Shown: positions 6,888 to 15,068, numbered from the stretch's first letter. The stretch: DNA of 40,849 nucleotides from an uncultured Lachnospiraceae bacterium (GCA_902789735.1 CADAOZ010000020.1:1-40849), one strand, 5' to 3'. The notes: a model not told the origin generated them from the letters alone. Made by a program: numbers and translations.

Positions 6888-8551
6888 GAAAAGAAAACAG
6901 ATCAATTTGCGCGGTTCTTTTAAGCACAGTGCTGACCATGCTGCTGTGCCTGTCAGGATGCGGGGCAAATACAGATCAGACAGCGGGCGGCCAAAAGCCC
7001 GCTGTTTCTTCTGTCCAGATGCTGGAATACAACAAAGATCTGGAGAAGAATGTCCCGGACGACAAATACCGTACGACCTATGAAATATTCGTCTATTCCT
7101 TCTGTGATTCCAACGGCGACGGCATCGGGGACCTGAACGGAATCCGGTCCAGACTGGATTATATCCAGGACCTTGGCTTTGACGCCATCTGGCTGACGCC
7201 CATCCACCCCTCGTCGACCTACCATAAGTACGACGTGGATGATTACCGCGCGGTCGATCCGGCTTTCGGGACCATGGAGGATTTTGAGGCCCTGGTGAAA
7301 GACTGCCATGAGAGGGGCATCCACCTGTATCTGGACCTGGTGTTGAACCATACCTCGGATGACAACGGGTGGTTCAGGGCAGCGGTCGATTATCTGCGGG
7401 AACTCCCTTCCGACTGGGAGCCGGACAGTTCCTACTGCAGGTATTATGACTATTACAATTTTTCCAGGCAGGCCCAGGACGGATACGCGCCGCTTGAAGG
7501 CACAGACTGGTACTACGAGGCCAGATTCTGGTCGGAAATGCCGGACCTGAACCTGGCCAGCCAGGCGGTCCGCGATGAGATCCGGGAGATCATGGCCTTC
7601 TGGCTGGGCAAAGGGGCCGACGGTTTCCGCCTGGACGCGGTGACCTCCTATTTTACCGTGAATCCGGAAGCCAATACGGAGTTCCTGCGCTTCGTGACAG
7701 AGGCCGGCCGCAGCATTGACCCGGACTGCTATTTTGTAGGAGAGGCCTGGACAGACCGGGATACGATCGCCGGGCTCTACGGCAGCGGGATCGACTCCCT
7801 GTTCGATTTTCCTTTTGCCGGTCTGGACGGTTTTATTGTCAATATTGTGAACGGCACTTACAAAGCGTCTGACTATGTAAAGGGAATGCTGCTGGCGGAA
7901 GAGGCCTATGGAAATGCCAATCCGGACTTTGTGGACGCGCCCTTCTATACCAACCATGACATGGCCAGGAGCGCGGGCTATTTCGGGACCGACCAGGGGC
8001 CTGTCACCAAGATGGCTTATGCCATGAGCCTGTTCATGACCGGAAACTCCTTTGTGTATTACGGTGAGGAGATCGGCATGAAAGGGGCCGGAAAGGATGA
8101 GAACAAGCGGGCTCCCATGTACTGGAGCGATGATCCGGACGACCTGGATATGTGTGACGGACCGCCCGATATGGATGATTTCCCGATGAAATTCCCTTCG
8201 GCGGCGGATCAGATGCAGGATGGGCTCTCCCTTTGGACCTGGTTCCGGGAGGTCATCCGGGTGCGGAATGCTTTCCCGGCCATTGCCAGAGGCAGGACGG
8301 AAGGGGAAGATGCCCTGTGCGATGACAGCGTGGCAGCCTTCTGGCGGCGCTATGGACCGGATACAGGAGAGGAAGATGTCCTGGTCGTGATGAACCTGCG
8401 GGCAGAGACAGCGGAAAAGGACCTGACAGGCGTCAGCGGCAGCAGCGCGCTGAAGCTGTCGGCTGTGCTGAATACGAACGAAGAGAAGATTACTTTCGAC
8501 AGCGGCGTACTGACCCTGCCCGGATACAGTATTGCGGTATTCACCAAATGA
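6884..8551 (+). CDS. Cell-surface GH13 alpha-amylase-family lipoprotein
   Basis: A 555-residue glycoside hydrolase family 13 enzyme. The start at 6884 overlaps the preceding stop as ATGA and follows AGGAG; a longer open frame to 6587 exists but lies within the permease gene. The signal peptide ends LSGC (lipidated Cys26). The barrel starts at about residue 65 and shows a calcium-type loop (DSNGDGIGDLNG), DLVLNHTS, GFRLDA with nucleophile Asp251, VGEAW with acid/base Glu287, and YTNHD with Asp359. A small C-terminal beta domain follows. The enzyme would cut starch or maltodextrins at the outer face of the cell membrane and hand oligosaccharides to the adjacent binding protein. GH13 subfamily (amylase, neopullulanase or alpha-glucosidase) cannot be decided by eye. 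Confidence 0.92.
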   Translation: MRKENRSICAVLLSTVLTMLLCLSGCGANTDQTAGGQKPAVSSVQMLEYNKDLEKNVPDDKYRTTYEIFVYSFCDSNGDGIGDLNGIRSRLDYIQDLGFDAIWLTPIHPSSTYHKYDVDDYRAVDPAFGTMEDFEALVKDCHERGIHLYLDLVLNHTSDDNGWFRAAVDYLRELPSDWEPDSSYCRYYDYYNFSRQAQDGYAPLEGTDWYYEARFWSEMPDLNLASQAVRDEIREIMAFWLGKGADGFRLDAVTSYFTVNPEANTEFLRFVTEAGRSIDPDCYFVGEAWTDRDTIAGLYGSGIDSLFDFPFAGLDGFIVNIVNGTYKASDYVKGMLLAEEAYGNANPDFVDAPFYTNHDMARSAGYFGTDQGPVTKMAYAMSLFMTGNSFVYYGEEIGMKGAGKDENKRAPMYWSDDPDDLDMCDGPPDMDDFPMKFPSAADQMQDGLSLWTWFREVIRVRNAFPAIARGRTEGEDALCDDSVAAFWRRYGPDTGEEDVLVVMNLRAETAEKDLTGVSGSSALKLSAVLNTNEEKITFDSGVLTLPGYSIAVFTK

Positions 8552-8603
8552 TTCATAAAAAGAGCCTGTCATCAGCCATCGGCGGTTCCGGCAGGCAGTA
8601 TAA

Positions 8604-8636
8604 AGACCCCGCGGGACAGTCCCGTGGGGTTTTTTG
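8604..8636. terminator. Terminator between the amylase and MATE genes
   Basis: GACCCCGCGGGA pairs with TCCCGTGGGGTT (G-T pair allowed) and runs into six Ts on the plus strand. It ends the alpha-glucan operon. It could also stop the convergent MATE transcript, although the minus-strand T run is poor. Confidence 0.88.
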
Positions 8637-8679
8637 CACATTCTGTCATCGTTATGCATGCTCTGTCTGCGCTGCTGTT

Positions 8680-10089
8680 TCATAAAAAAGACTTTGCATT
8701 CGCATCCAGCTGCCGGAAAGCGGATCGGACCAGGATAAAGGCTGCGATGGCGACCAGAAGGTCAGCACAGGGGCCTGCCAGAAGGACGCCGTCAATTCCC
8801 AGGATACGGGGCAGGAACAGAAGAAGGAGGATGAGGACCAGCTGCTTGGACAGTGAGATAAGAACGCCGCTCAGTGGTTTTTTGATGGATACCATAACGT
8901 TCATAGATACCGGCAGGACGCCGGCCAGGACCACCAGGGCCATAAATTCGTGCATATAGCGGAAAGCAAAGGCCCGGTATCCTTCCGAACCTCCTCCGAA
9001 AAGTGTCAGGATCCTGTCCGGGAACAGGAAAAAGACGGCAGTCTCCAGAGCCCCGATGAAAAAGGCGTAGCGGTAGATCAGGGAAGCAGTCTTTTTGACT
9101 CTGTTATAGTTACGGGCACCGTAGTTAAAGCCCATGATGGGCTGGCCGCCTATGCTGCACCCGATAATGGTGGAATAGAAGAGAAAGTTGACTTTGGTAA
9201 CAATGCCGGCCCCTGCCAGGGCCTCGCTCCCGCCGTAAACAGACAGGGCGCCATAGTAAGCAAGGGAATTATTGAGGACCAGGTTCATGACCAGCATGGC
9301 CGCCTGGTTCAGGCTGCCCGGCGCGCCTATGGAAAGGATCTGCCTGAGCTTATCCCGGTCCAGGGCAAAGTGCTTTCTTTCCAGACGGCCTGTTTTAAAG
9401 CGGAGCAGGTAGACGGCCGCCAGGAGGGCTGACACAATCTGCCCGATTACAGTGGCGGCAGCAGCGCCGCCGATCCCCATTCCCAGAGGAAAGAGGAACA
9501 GATAGTCAAGCACAAAGTTCAGAGCTACACCGGAAAGGGAACAGAACAGGGCGTAGCGGGGACTGCCGTCTGACCGGATCAGGAGCGTGCCTCCGGAGGT
9601 CAGGGCCAGAAAGGGAAGGCCCGGGGCGATCATGCGCATATAGGTCATGGCATAGGGACGTACCTGATCAGTGGCACCGAAAAAAGATACGAACCAGGGC
9701 GTAAAACAAAGGACCAGCATAGCAGTCAGTGTTCCCTCGGCAATCAGGAGAAGAATGCCTGCCCCCGCGAAGGAAAGGGCCTTATCTTTTTCGCCCCGCC
9801 CGTTGCTGATGTTGAAATTGACGGAGGAGCCGTTGCTGAAAAGGATCGTCAGGGCCCCGCAGAGAAAAGTCAGGGGATAGGCCACGGTAGTAGCTGCATT
9901 ACCAAGAAAGCCGATCCTCTGGCCGATGAACATCTGGTCTACCATGTTGTAGAGAGAGGCCATAAGGGTAGAAAGGATACTGGGAACGGCATATTGGATG
10001 AGGAGACGGCCCACCGGTTCCGAGGCCAGGGGATTCACAGGTCTTTCCATACTGTCTGCAGTTGTATGAAGATCCGGGCTCTTGTCCAT
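8680..10089 (-). CDS. MATE-family multidrug/cation efflux transporter
   Basis: A 469-residue membrane protein with about twelve helices, in the MATE family (MepA-like branch). Recognisable segments are the N-terminal PVGRLLIQYAVPSILSTLMASLYNMVDQ region, FLGNAATTVAYP, and the second-half IIGCSIGGQPIMGFNYGAR motif that mirrors the first-half region. The family exports drugs or metabolites using Na+ or H+ gradients; the substrate is unknown. GGAGGAAAT precedes the ATG. It has its own promoter (10130-10158) and is transcribed alone, divergent from the HAD gene. The 3' end of a related but clearly different MATE gene survives at 11152-11247. Confidence 0.92.
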   Translation of the reverse strand: MDKSPDLHTTADSMERPVNPLASEPVGRLLIQYAVPSILSTLMASLYNMVDQMFIGQRIGFLGNAATTVAYPLTFLCGALTILFSNGSSVNFNISNGRGEKDKALSFAGAGILLLIAEGTLTAMLVLCFTPWFVSFFGATDQVRPYAMTYMRMIAPGLPFLALTSGGTLLIRSDGSPRYALFCSLSGVALNFVLDYLFLFPLGMGIGGAAAATVIGQIVSALLAAVYLLRFKTGRLERKHFALDRDKLRQILSIGAPGSLNQAAMLVMNLVLNNSLAYYGALSVYGGSEALAGAGIVTKVNFLFYSTIIGCSIGGQPIMGFNYGARNYNRVKKTASLIYRYAFFIGALETAVFFLFPDRILTLFGGGSEGYRAFAFRYMHEFMALVVLAGVLPVSMNVMVSIKKPLSGVLISLSKQLVLILLLLFLPRILGIDGVLLAGPCADLLVAIAAFILVRSAFRQLDANAKSFL

Positions 10090-10129
10090 ATTTCCTCCAA
10101 AATGGGCTGAAAAACAGTTTCCAAAATAG

Positions 10130-10158
10130 ATTATACAGAGACTGCCCTTCTATATCAA
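10130..10158 (-). promoter_or_regulatory. Promoter of the MATE gene
   Basis: Read on the minus strand: TTGATA (10153-10158), a 17-base spacer and TATAAT (10130-10135), some 40 bases before the start codon at 10089. Spacing and -10 are ideal. Confidence 0.75.
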
Positions 10159-10281
10159 TCTGCGGGACGCTTCCTGGGGGGAGGGTTTTTACGTTCAGAG
10201 GATGGAAAGACAGGCGGGGATATGATATCGTGATGAAGTCATAGGTCAATCCAATCGAGACTAAGAAGAGAGTAAAATCAT

Positions 10282-11010
10282 ATGTACGAAAACTACTTTT
10301 TTGATTTATACGGCACGCTCATAGATATCAGGACGGATGAGGGGAAGCCATCACTGTGGCGGAATGCGGCGGAGTTTTATTCGCTCTGCGGCGCGTCCTA
10401 TTCCGCTTCAGAGCTCCGGGAGCGTTATCTTGCCTTTTGTGCTGAAGAGACAGAAGTTCTTGCTCTGGCCAGCCCGGAACTGGGAATGGAAGGTGTGGAG
10501 ATAGAGGTGCGCAATGTATTTCGCCGTATGTATGAGGAAAAGGGCCTTACCGTTTCAGATACAAAAGTGGATGATACGGCGGTGTTGTTCCGCGTCCTGT
10601 CCTTTTGCCGTGCCCCGCGTCTGATGAAAGGCGCAAAAAAAACGCTGGATGGCCTGCGTGAGCGCGGAGCCCGCCTGTATATGCTGTCCAACGCGCAAAA
10701 CTGCTTTACAGTGCCTGAGCTCAGAAGTCTGGGCCTTCTTGATGGAGTATTTGACGGCATTTTCCTTTCGTCTGACTTCGGCATGAAAAAGCCGGCCGCC
10801 GCATTCTTCAGCGCGGCGCTTGAACAGGCCGGTCTTTCCGCTGCCGAAGTACTGATGGTCGGCAACGATCCGGCTGCTGATATCTGCGGAGCTGCTTCCG
10901 TCGGTATGGAAAGCCGCTATATCCATACCTGGCAGTCTCCTCCACGAGGCATGCCCATGCCGGAAAGCTGCAGAGAAATCGTGACGCTCGAAGAGCTGCT
11001 GGGGGAATGA
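10282..11010 (+). CDS. HAD-superfamily hydrolase
   Basis: A 242-residue haloacid-dehalogenase-type hydrolase. Motif I is DLYGTLID with nucleophile Asp8; Tyr10 replaces the usual second Asp, a variant found in many dehalogenase-like and some phosphatase members. Motif II is the Ser in MLSNAQ (Ser136), motif III the Lys in GMKKP (about 169-170) and motif IV GNDPAAD (about 194-200). A helical cap lies at about residues 20-115. The family usually removes phosphate from small metabolites in the cytoplasm; the motif I variant makes phosphatase activity less certain. The ATG follows a weak GAAGAGAG ribosome binding site. It is a single gene closed by a strong terminator. Confidence 0.85.
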   Translation: MYENYFFDLYGTLIDIRTDEGKPSLWRNAAEFYSLCGASYSASELRERYLAFCAEETEVLALASPELGMEGVEIEVRNVFRRMYEEKGLTVSDTKVDDTAVLFRVLSFCRAPRLMKGAKKTLDGLRERGARLYMLSNAQNCFTVPELRSLGLLDGVFDGIFLSSDFGMKKPAAAFFSAALEQAGLSAAEVLMVGNDPAADICGAASVGMESRYIHTWQSPPRGMPMPESCREIVTLEELLGE

Positions 11011-11048
11011 GTAGTACATTTGTTGCTTCCGAAAATATCAATTCAAAA

Positions 11049-11084
11049 AAATCCCCACGGGGCACGCCCGTGGGGATTTCTTTT
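11049..11084. terminator. Bidirectional terminator after the HAD gene
   Basis: AAATCCCCACGGG pairs perfectly with 11067-11079 around a 5-base loop. T-rich sequence follows on the plus strand and six Ts on the minus strand, so it could also have ended the decayed MATE gene on the minus strand. Confidence 0.9.
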
Positions 11085-11151
11085 GGACAATTACAATCGC
11101 CTGCCTTACTGCTTCTCAAAGATGATTTAGAACGTTATTACAGGTATTCCA

Positions 11152-11247
11152 TCAGGAAGGAAAGCGGGATGACTTCATCTCCAGCTGACGGAAAGCGGAC
11201 CGTACCAGGACAAAGGCGGCGACAGCGACCAGAACAACCAAATATGT
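11152..11247 (-). pseudogene. Decayed 3' end of a second MATE transporter gene
   Basis: On the minus strand a short frame of about 32 codons reads VVLVAVAAFVLVRSAFRQLE and then eight more residues to a TGA at 11152-11154. It aligns with the C-terminus of the intact MATE protein at 8680 (VAIAAFILVRSAFRQLD, stop nearby). DNA identity is visible (CAGCTG, GAAAGCGGA, CAGGA, AAAGG in the same order) but third positions differ, so it comes from a diverged paralogue, not a fresh copy. Nothing MATE-like is visible upstream of about 11247, and the intact neighbour keeps the full gene. No start or ribosome binding site is present. Confidence 0.75.
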
Positions 11248-11432
11248 AACAAAAAAACATTTCTGCTGAATACCTATAATTCTGTAAGGGAAAGAGATTC
11301 TATTCAGAACAACTGGAAAAAACTATATTGATAAGATGCTCTTTTACAGAAAGCGGTCGCGAAGGACTTCTCTACAGACTGGCTGCAGCTGCCGCCCCGA
11401 AAAGTACTTACAGACGGAAAGGAATCATAGTC

Positions 11433-11927
11433 ATGAATGATGCTCAGAAGAAACTAAACTTTCAACAGGTAAATATAATACTGAGAATACTTGCCATCGT
11501 ATACTTACTTTTACAGGTTATATTCCTGAGGCTCGAGGACAGATCATGTTTACTGGCAGTGATTCCAATCATGATCGTCGCTGTCAGAAAGAGAAATGAT
11601 ACTGTCAACTGGGTTATGTCAGTCATAGCATCGGCAGGAATCGGCTTTTATTTCATTTCATGGTATTTGCCGCGTCCATTGTTTTTCGAAAGCAATGGGG
11701 ATCTGAATTTTTTCGGCCAGCTGCGCATTGTCGTTTGGATACTGTCTCTGTTTACAGGAATTTATGTACTCCCACTCCGGGATTTGATGAAAGCTTCTGA
11801 AGAGAATGGCGGGAACGGAATGAGGATAAGAATCATTGGATTTTTTCTTTTAATACTGTCCTCAATACCGGCAATATTGACGCTGGGATTCATTTTATGG
11901 ATGGCAGTCACGAATTATTACCCTTGA
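11433..11927 (+). CDS. Small multi-helix membrane protein of unknown function
   Basis: A 164-residue hydrophobic protein starting MNDAQKKLNFQQ, preceded by an AAAGGA ribosome binding site. A TTG at 11328 would add 35 residues but has no ribosome binding site and the added peptide looks non-coding. Roughly five membrane helices can be traced: VNIILRILAIVYLLLQVIF, CLLAVIPIMIVAV, VMSVIASAGIGFYFISWYL, LRIVVWILSLFTGIYVL and IIGFFLLILSSIPAILTLGF. I recognise no family motif. Base composition is richer in A and T than the neighbours and codons are less biased, which may point to later acquisition. It stands between a decayed MATE gene and a hairpin terminator and seems to be a single gene. Confidence 0.6.
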   Translation: MNDAQKKLNFQQVNIILRILAIVYLLLQVIFLRLEDRSCLLAVIPIMIVAVRKRNDTVNWVMSVIASAGIGFYFISWYLPRPLFFESNGDLNFFGQLRIVVWILSLFTGIYVLPLRDLMKASEENGGNGMRIRIIGFFLLILSSIPAILTLGFILWMAVTNYYP

Positions 11928-12008
11928 TCATAAGCTCCCTGTATTAAGAGATGAAGGAAAAACGTTTTTTTTAAGAAGAGCCGGAGGTATTCCGCCTTGA
12001 GAGTACGC

Positions 12009-12047
12009 AGCGCCCATCGCCACATAATGTGGCGGTGGGCGCTTTTT
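12009..12047 (+). terminator. Terminator upstream of the UvrA-like gene
   Basis: AGCGCCCA-CGCCAC pairs with GTGGCG-TGGGCGCT around a short loop with one internal mismatch (T/G), followed by five Ts. It ends the small membrane protein transcript and insulates the promoter that follows within ten bases. Confidence 0.85.
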
Positions 12048-12054
12048 CTATTTA

Positions 12055-12063
12055 TGATATAAT
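12055..12063 (+). promoter_or_regulatory. Extended -10 promoter of the leader peptide/UvrA-like unit
   Basis: TGATATAAT is a perfect TGn-TATAAT element. The region where a -35 should be is the terminator stem and has no match. A transcript would start near 12070, 20-30 bases before the leader ORF at 12098. Confidence 0.6.
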
Positions 12064-12097
12064 AATTCGATAGTGAGAAAGTGCCGGAGGTATGTTC

Positions 12098-12169
12098 ATG
12101 ATTACTTATATTCATCAATTACAGATAACCAAAAAGGAACCATTATTAAGATACAGCAGAGTCAGATGA
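12098..12169 (+). CDS. 23-codon leader peptide coupled to the UvrA-like gene
   Basis: A short ORF begins with ATG at 12098, seven bases after a perfect GGAGG (12086-12090), the best ribosome binding site in this region. It encodes 23 residues starting MITYIH and ending YSRVR, with a Lys-Lys-Glu-Pro stretch in the middle. Its stop TGA (12167-12169) overlaps the ATG of the UvrA-like gene (12166) as ATGA. The large gene has only a poor ribosome binding site of its own, so its translation probably depends on ribosomes finishing this ORF. This layout resembles translational leader peptides ahead of inducible resistance genes. That role is an inference from architecture; the peptide resembles no leader I know. 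Confidence 0.6.
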   Translation: MITYIHQLQITKKEPLLRYSRVR

Positions 12170-14682
12170 GTGAGGATTCCGTGAAAGAAATAAAAATGAA
12201 AGCACCCACGCATATAAAGGTAAGAGGTGGGAGAGTACATAATTTAAAGAACATCGATGTGGATATTCCCCTGCAGCAGGCAGTCGGCATTGCCGGTGTT
12301 TCCGGATCCGGCAAATCGTCACTGGCCCTGGGCATCTTATATGCCGAGGGGTCCAGGCGCTATCTGGAATCCCTGTCCACTTATACAAGACGCCGTATGA
12401 CCCAGGCTGAGAAGGCCCAGGTCGACCAGGTCCTCTATGTGCCGGCGGCTCTGGCGCTCCGCCAGCGGCCCGGCGTCCCCGGCATCCGCAGTACATTCGG
12501 AACGGGAACGGAACTTCTGAATATCCTGCGTCTGATGTTTTCCAGACTTTCCAGCCACCGCTGTCCCAACGGCCATTATACGGAACCATCCATGAACGTG
12601 GCTGCGGAACGGCCCATCATATGCCCTGTCTGCGGTGTTTCTTTCTTCGCGCCCGGAGCGGAAGAGCTGGCCTTCAACAGTCAGGGAGCCTGCAAACGAT
12701 GTGACGGTACCGGTATTGTCCGTACTGTGGATGAATCGACGCTGGTACCGGATGAAACGCTGACCATAGATGAAGGGGCGGTCGCGCCTTGGCAGACGCT
12801 GATGTGGTCCCTGATGAAGGACATTGCCAGGGAAATGGGCGTACGTACAGATGTACCGTTTAAAGATCTGACAGCGAAGGAAAGAGACATTGTTTTCCAC
12901 GGACCGGCCGTCAAAAAGAACATCATTTATCAGAATAAGACCAGCGGTGCGGCCGGAGATATGGACTTTACCTATTTTAATGCTACATATACGGTGGAGA
13001 ATGCCCTGTCCAAAGTGAAGGATGAGAAGGGAATGAAACGGGTCGAGAAATTCCTGCGGCAGGATACCTGTCCGGACTGCGGCGGCACCAGGCTTTCTGA
13101 CGCGGCCAGGGCGCCAAGGCTCCGGGGGATTTCCCTGGCGGATGCCTGTACCATGACGCTGGCGGATATTCTGGCCTGGGTGGATGGAGTACCGGCTTCC
13201 CTGCCGGAAGAAATGCGGCCCATGGCACGGAGCATCTGTGATTCCTTCCGCGGGGCCGCGGGAAGGTTAATGGACCTGGGGCTTTCCTATCTGACCCTGG
13301 ACCGCGCGGCTTCTACTCTGTCAACCGGGGAGCGGCAGCGTATGCAGCTGGCCCGGGCGGTCCGTAACCGTACGACGGGCGTCCTCTATGTGCTGGATGA
13401 ACCATCCATCGGGCTCCATCCTTCCAACCTGGAGGGGCTTAAAGGTGTCATACGGGATCTGCTGTCAGATGGCAATACGGTCGTCCTGGTCGACCATGAC
13501 ACCAATATTCTAAAAGAAGCGGACTGGCTGATCGAAATGGGACCGGAAGCCGGGGCAGAAGGCGGTACCGTGATCGCCAGCGGTACCCTGGCGGAGATAG
13601 AGAATGATCCTGCTTCCCGGATCGGACCTTTTCTGTCCGGGAAAAGGATTATCGACCTTGGCAGACACGTGCCGGTACAGGAAATGTTTTCCATGGGCAG
13701 GATCCATCTCTCCACAGGACAGATCCATACGGTCAGGCCGCTGGAGGCAGACTTTCCCAAAGGCCGTATGATCGCGGTCACAGGGGTTTCCGGTTCCGGC
13801 AAGACCACGCTGATCCTGGAGAGCCTGATCCCGGCCCTGGAAGCAGTCATTAAGAGCAGGCCGCTGCCCGGGCATATCAGATCGGTCACCGCGGAAGGGA
13901 TCCGGCAGGTCAAGCTGATCGACGCGACGCCGATCGGGATCAATGTCCGTTCCACTGTGGCCACCTACGCGGATGTACATGACGTCCTTCGAAAGGCATA
14001 TGCCAGAAGCCCGGAAGCGAAAGCCAGGGGGTATAAGGCAGGAGACTTCTCCTATAATACCGGAAAGCTGCGCTGCCCCGTCTGCGACGGCACAGGCACC
14101 ATCAGCCTGGATGTACAATTCCTGCCGGATGTGGATATTCCCTGCCCCGAATGCGGCGGTTCCAGATATTCAAAAGAAGCCGGACTGATTCACAGGATAC
14201 CGAAAAAATCCTCTGCGGGATATACATTGCCGGAGCTTATGGATATGAGCATAGATGAGGCGCTTCAGGCCTGTGATGACCTGCCCCTTGTGAAGAAAAG
14301 GCTGCAGGTCCTGCATGATCTGGGCCTGGGATATCTGACACTGGGAGAAGAGACCCCCAGCCTTTCCGGCGGGGAAGCCCAGCGGCTGAAGCTGGCCGGA
14401 GAAATGGGCAGAGGGCAGTCGGATTCTGTATTTGTATTTGATGAGCCGACCATCGGCCTGCACCCTCTGGATGTAGAGACGCTGCTGCATGTATTCCGGA
14501 GCCTGATCGAACACGGCGCTACTGTCATCATTATCGAACATGATCTTGATGTGATCAGAAACACGGACTATGTGATCGATATGGGACCGGGCGGAGGTGT
14601 CCACGGCGGCCGGATCGTCGCTGCCGGTACTCCTGCCATGATCCATGAGAATCCGGACAGCATAACCGGTAAATACCTGTAA
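12166..14682 (+). CDS. UvrA-like tandem ABC ATPase
   Basis: An 838-residue protein with two UvrA-type ABC ATPase modules. Walker A motifs are GVSGSGKS at about 44-51 and GVSGSGKT at about 540. Signature motifs are LSTGERQR (about 385) and LSGGEAQR (about 733). Walker B segments are VLYVLDEPSIGLHP and VFVFDEPTIGLHP. Zinc-type CxxC pairs occur in both halves (CPNGH with CPVCG, CKRCDGTG, CPDCGGTR, CPVCDGTG with CPECGG). It is about 100 residues shorter than housekeeping UvrA (around 940) and looks like the UvrA2/DrrC-type branch, in which the UvrB-binding region is reduced; members have been linked to DNA-damage or drug tolerance. The start at 12166 overlaps the leader stop; ATG at 12196 is an alternative. 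No uvrB is nearby. Confidence 0.88.
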   Translation: MSEDSVKEIKMKAPTHIKVRGGRVHNLKNIDVDIPLQQAVGIAGVSGSGKSSLALGILYAEGSRRYLESLSTYTRRRMTQAEKAQVDQVLYVPAALALRQRPGVPGIRSTFGTGTELLNILRLMFSRLSSHRCPNGHYTEPSMNVAAERPIICPVCGVSFFAPGAEELAFNSQGACKRCDGTGIVRTVDESTLVPDETLTIDEGAVAPWQTLMWSLMKDIAREMGVRTDVPFKDLTAKERDIVFHGPAVKKNIIYQNKTSGAAGDMDFTYFNATYTVENALSKVKDEKGMKRVEKFLRQDTCPDCGGTRLSDAARAPRLRGISLADACTMTLADILAWVDGVPASLPEEMRPMARSICDSFRGAAGRLMDLGLSYLTLDRAASTLSTGERQRMQLARAVRNRTTGVLYVLDEPSIGLHPSNLEGLKGVIRDLLSDGNTVVLVDHDTNILKEADWLIEMGPEAGAEGGTVIASGTLAEIENDPASRIGPFLSGKRIIDLGRHVPVQEMFSMGRIHLSTGQIHTVRPLEADFPKGRMIAVTGVSGSGKTTLILESLIPALEAVIKSRPLPGHIRSVTAEGIRQVKLIDATPIGINVRSTVATYADVHDVLRKAYARSPEAKARGYKAGDFSYNTGKLRCPVCDGTGTISLDVQFLPDVDIPCPECGGSRYSKEAGLIHRIPKKSSAGYTLPELMDMSIDEALQACDDLPLVKKRLQVLHDLGLGYLTLGEETPSLSGGEAQRLKLAGEMGRGQSDSVFVFDEPTIGLHPLDVETLLHVFRSLIEHGATVIIIEHDLDVIRNTDYVIDMGPGGGVHGGRIVAAGTPAMIHENPDSITGKYL

Positions 14683-14692
14683 AAAAATATGA

Positions 14693-14740
14693 TCCCGCTG
14701 CAGGAACTGATCAGAACACTCGGTTCCTGCAGCGGGGTTT
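14693..14740 (+). terminator. Terminator after the UvrA-like gene
   Basis: CCGCTGCAGGAAC (14695-14707 region) pairs with GTTCCTGCAGCGG around a 15-base loop and ends in a T run. Confidence 0.88.
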
Positions 14741-14757
14741 TTATGTATCAGTGGAAT

Positions 14758-14985
14758 CTATGATTTAACGGCCTGTTTTCTGTATTTAGCCGGGGTGATA
14801 TGCAGTTCTTTTTTAAAGGAACGGATAAAGGATTCGGGGTTCTCAAAACCCAGTTCTGCCCCGATCTCCGCTACGGATTTCTTGCTGCCGATCAGCAGCT
14901 GTTCCGCCCTTCGTATACGCAGGGACCGTTTCCAGTCATTAAAACTCTGGCCGGTACTGGCAGTGAAATATAATAAGTGAATGGT
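14758..14985 (-). pseudogene. Truncated AraC-family regulator (C-terminal DNA-binding part)
   Basis: On the minus strand about 75 codons read YFTASTGQSFNDWKRSLR, then RRAEQLLIG, KSVAEIGAELGFENPESF and SFKKELHITPAKYRK before a TAG at 14758-14760. This is the second helix-turn-helix of an AraC/XylS-family regulator and the family C-terminal signature. A TGA stop lies in frame at 14986-14988, only a few codons before the homology starts, and no first helix-turn-helix or sensor domain is visible further upstream. There is no start codon with a ribosome binding site. I read it as a 5'-deleted relic that probably makes nothing. The remaining sequence to 15068 shows no gene. Confidence 0.8.
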
Positions 14986-15068
14986 TCAGCTTCAATATCG
15001 TATGCCTCCAGGCCGTGTTTTGCCTGAATTGAGTTTCATAAAAATGTTTTCTCCATAGATTTGAGCTT

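Noticed and set aside
6953..8683. Long open frame antisense to the amylase, with similar antisense frames over the GH3, phosphatase and FeoB genes
   Set aside because: These are shadows caused by strong C-ending codon bias on the coding strand. Their translations show no domain and no ribosome binding site.
11951..12063. Further mini-ORFs (MKEKRFF at 11951 and a TTG-start ORF from 11997 with GGAGG upstream) before the UvrA-like promoter
   Set aside because: The second runs through the terminator stem and both lie before the predicted transcription start of the UvrA-like unit. Without expression data they look like chance frames.
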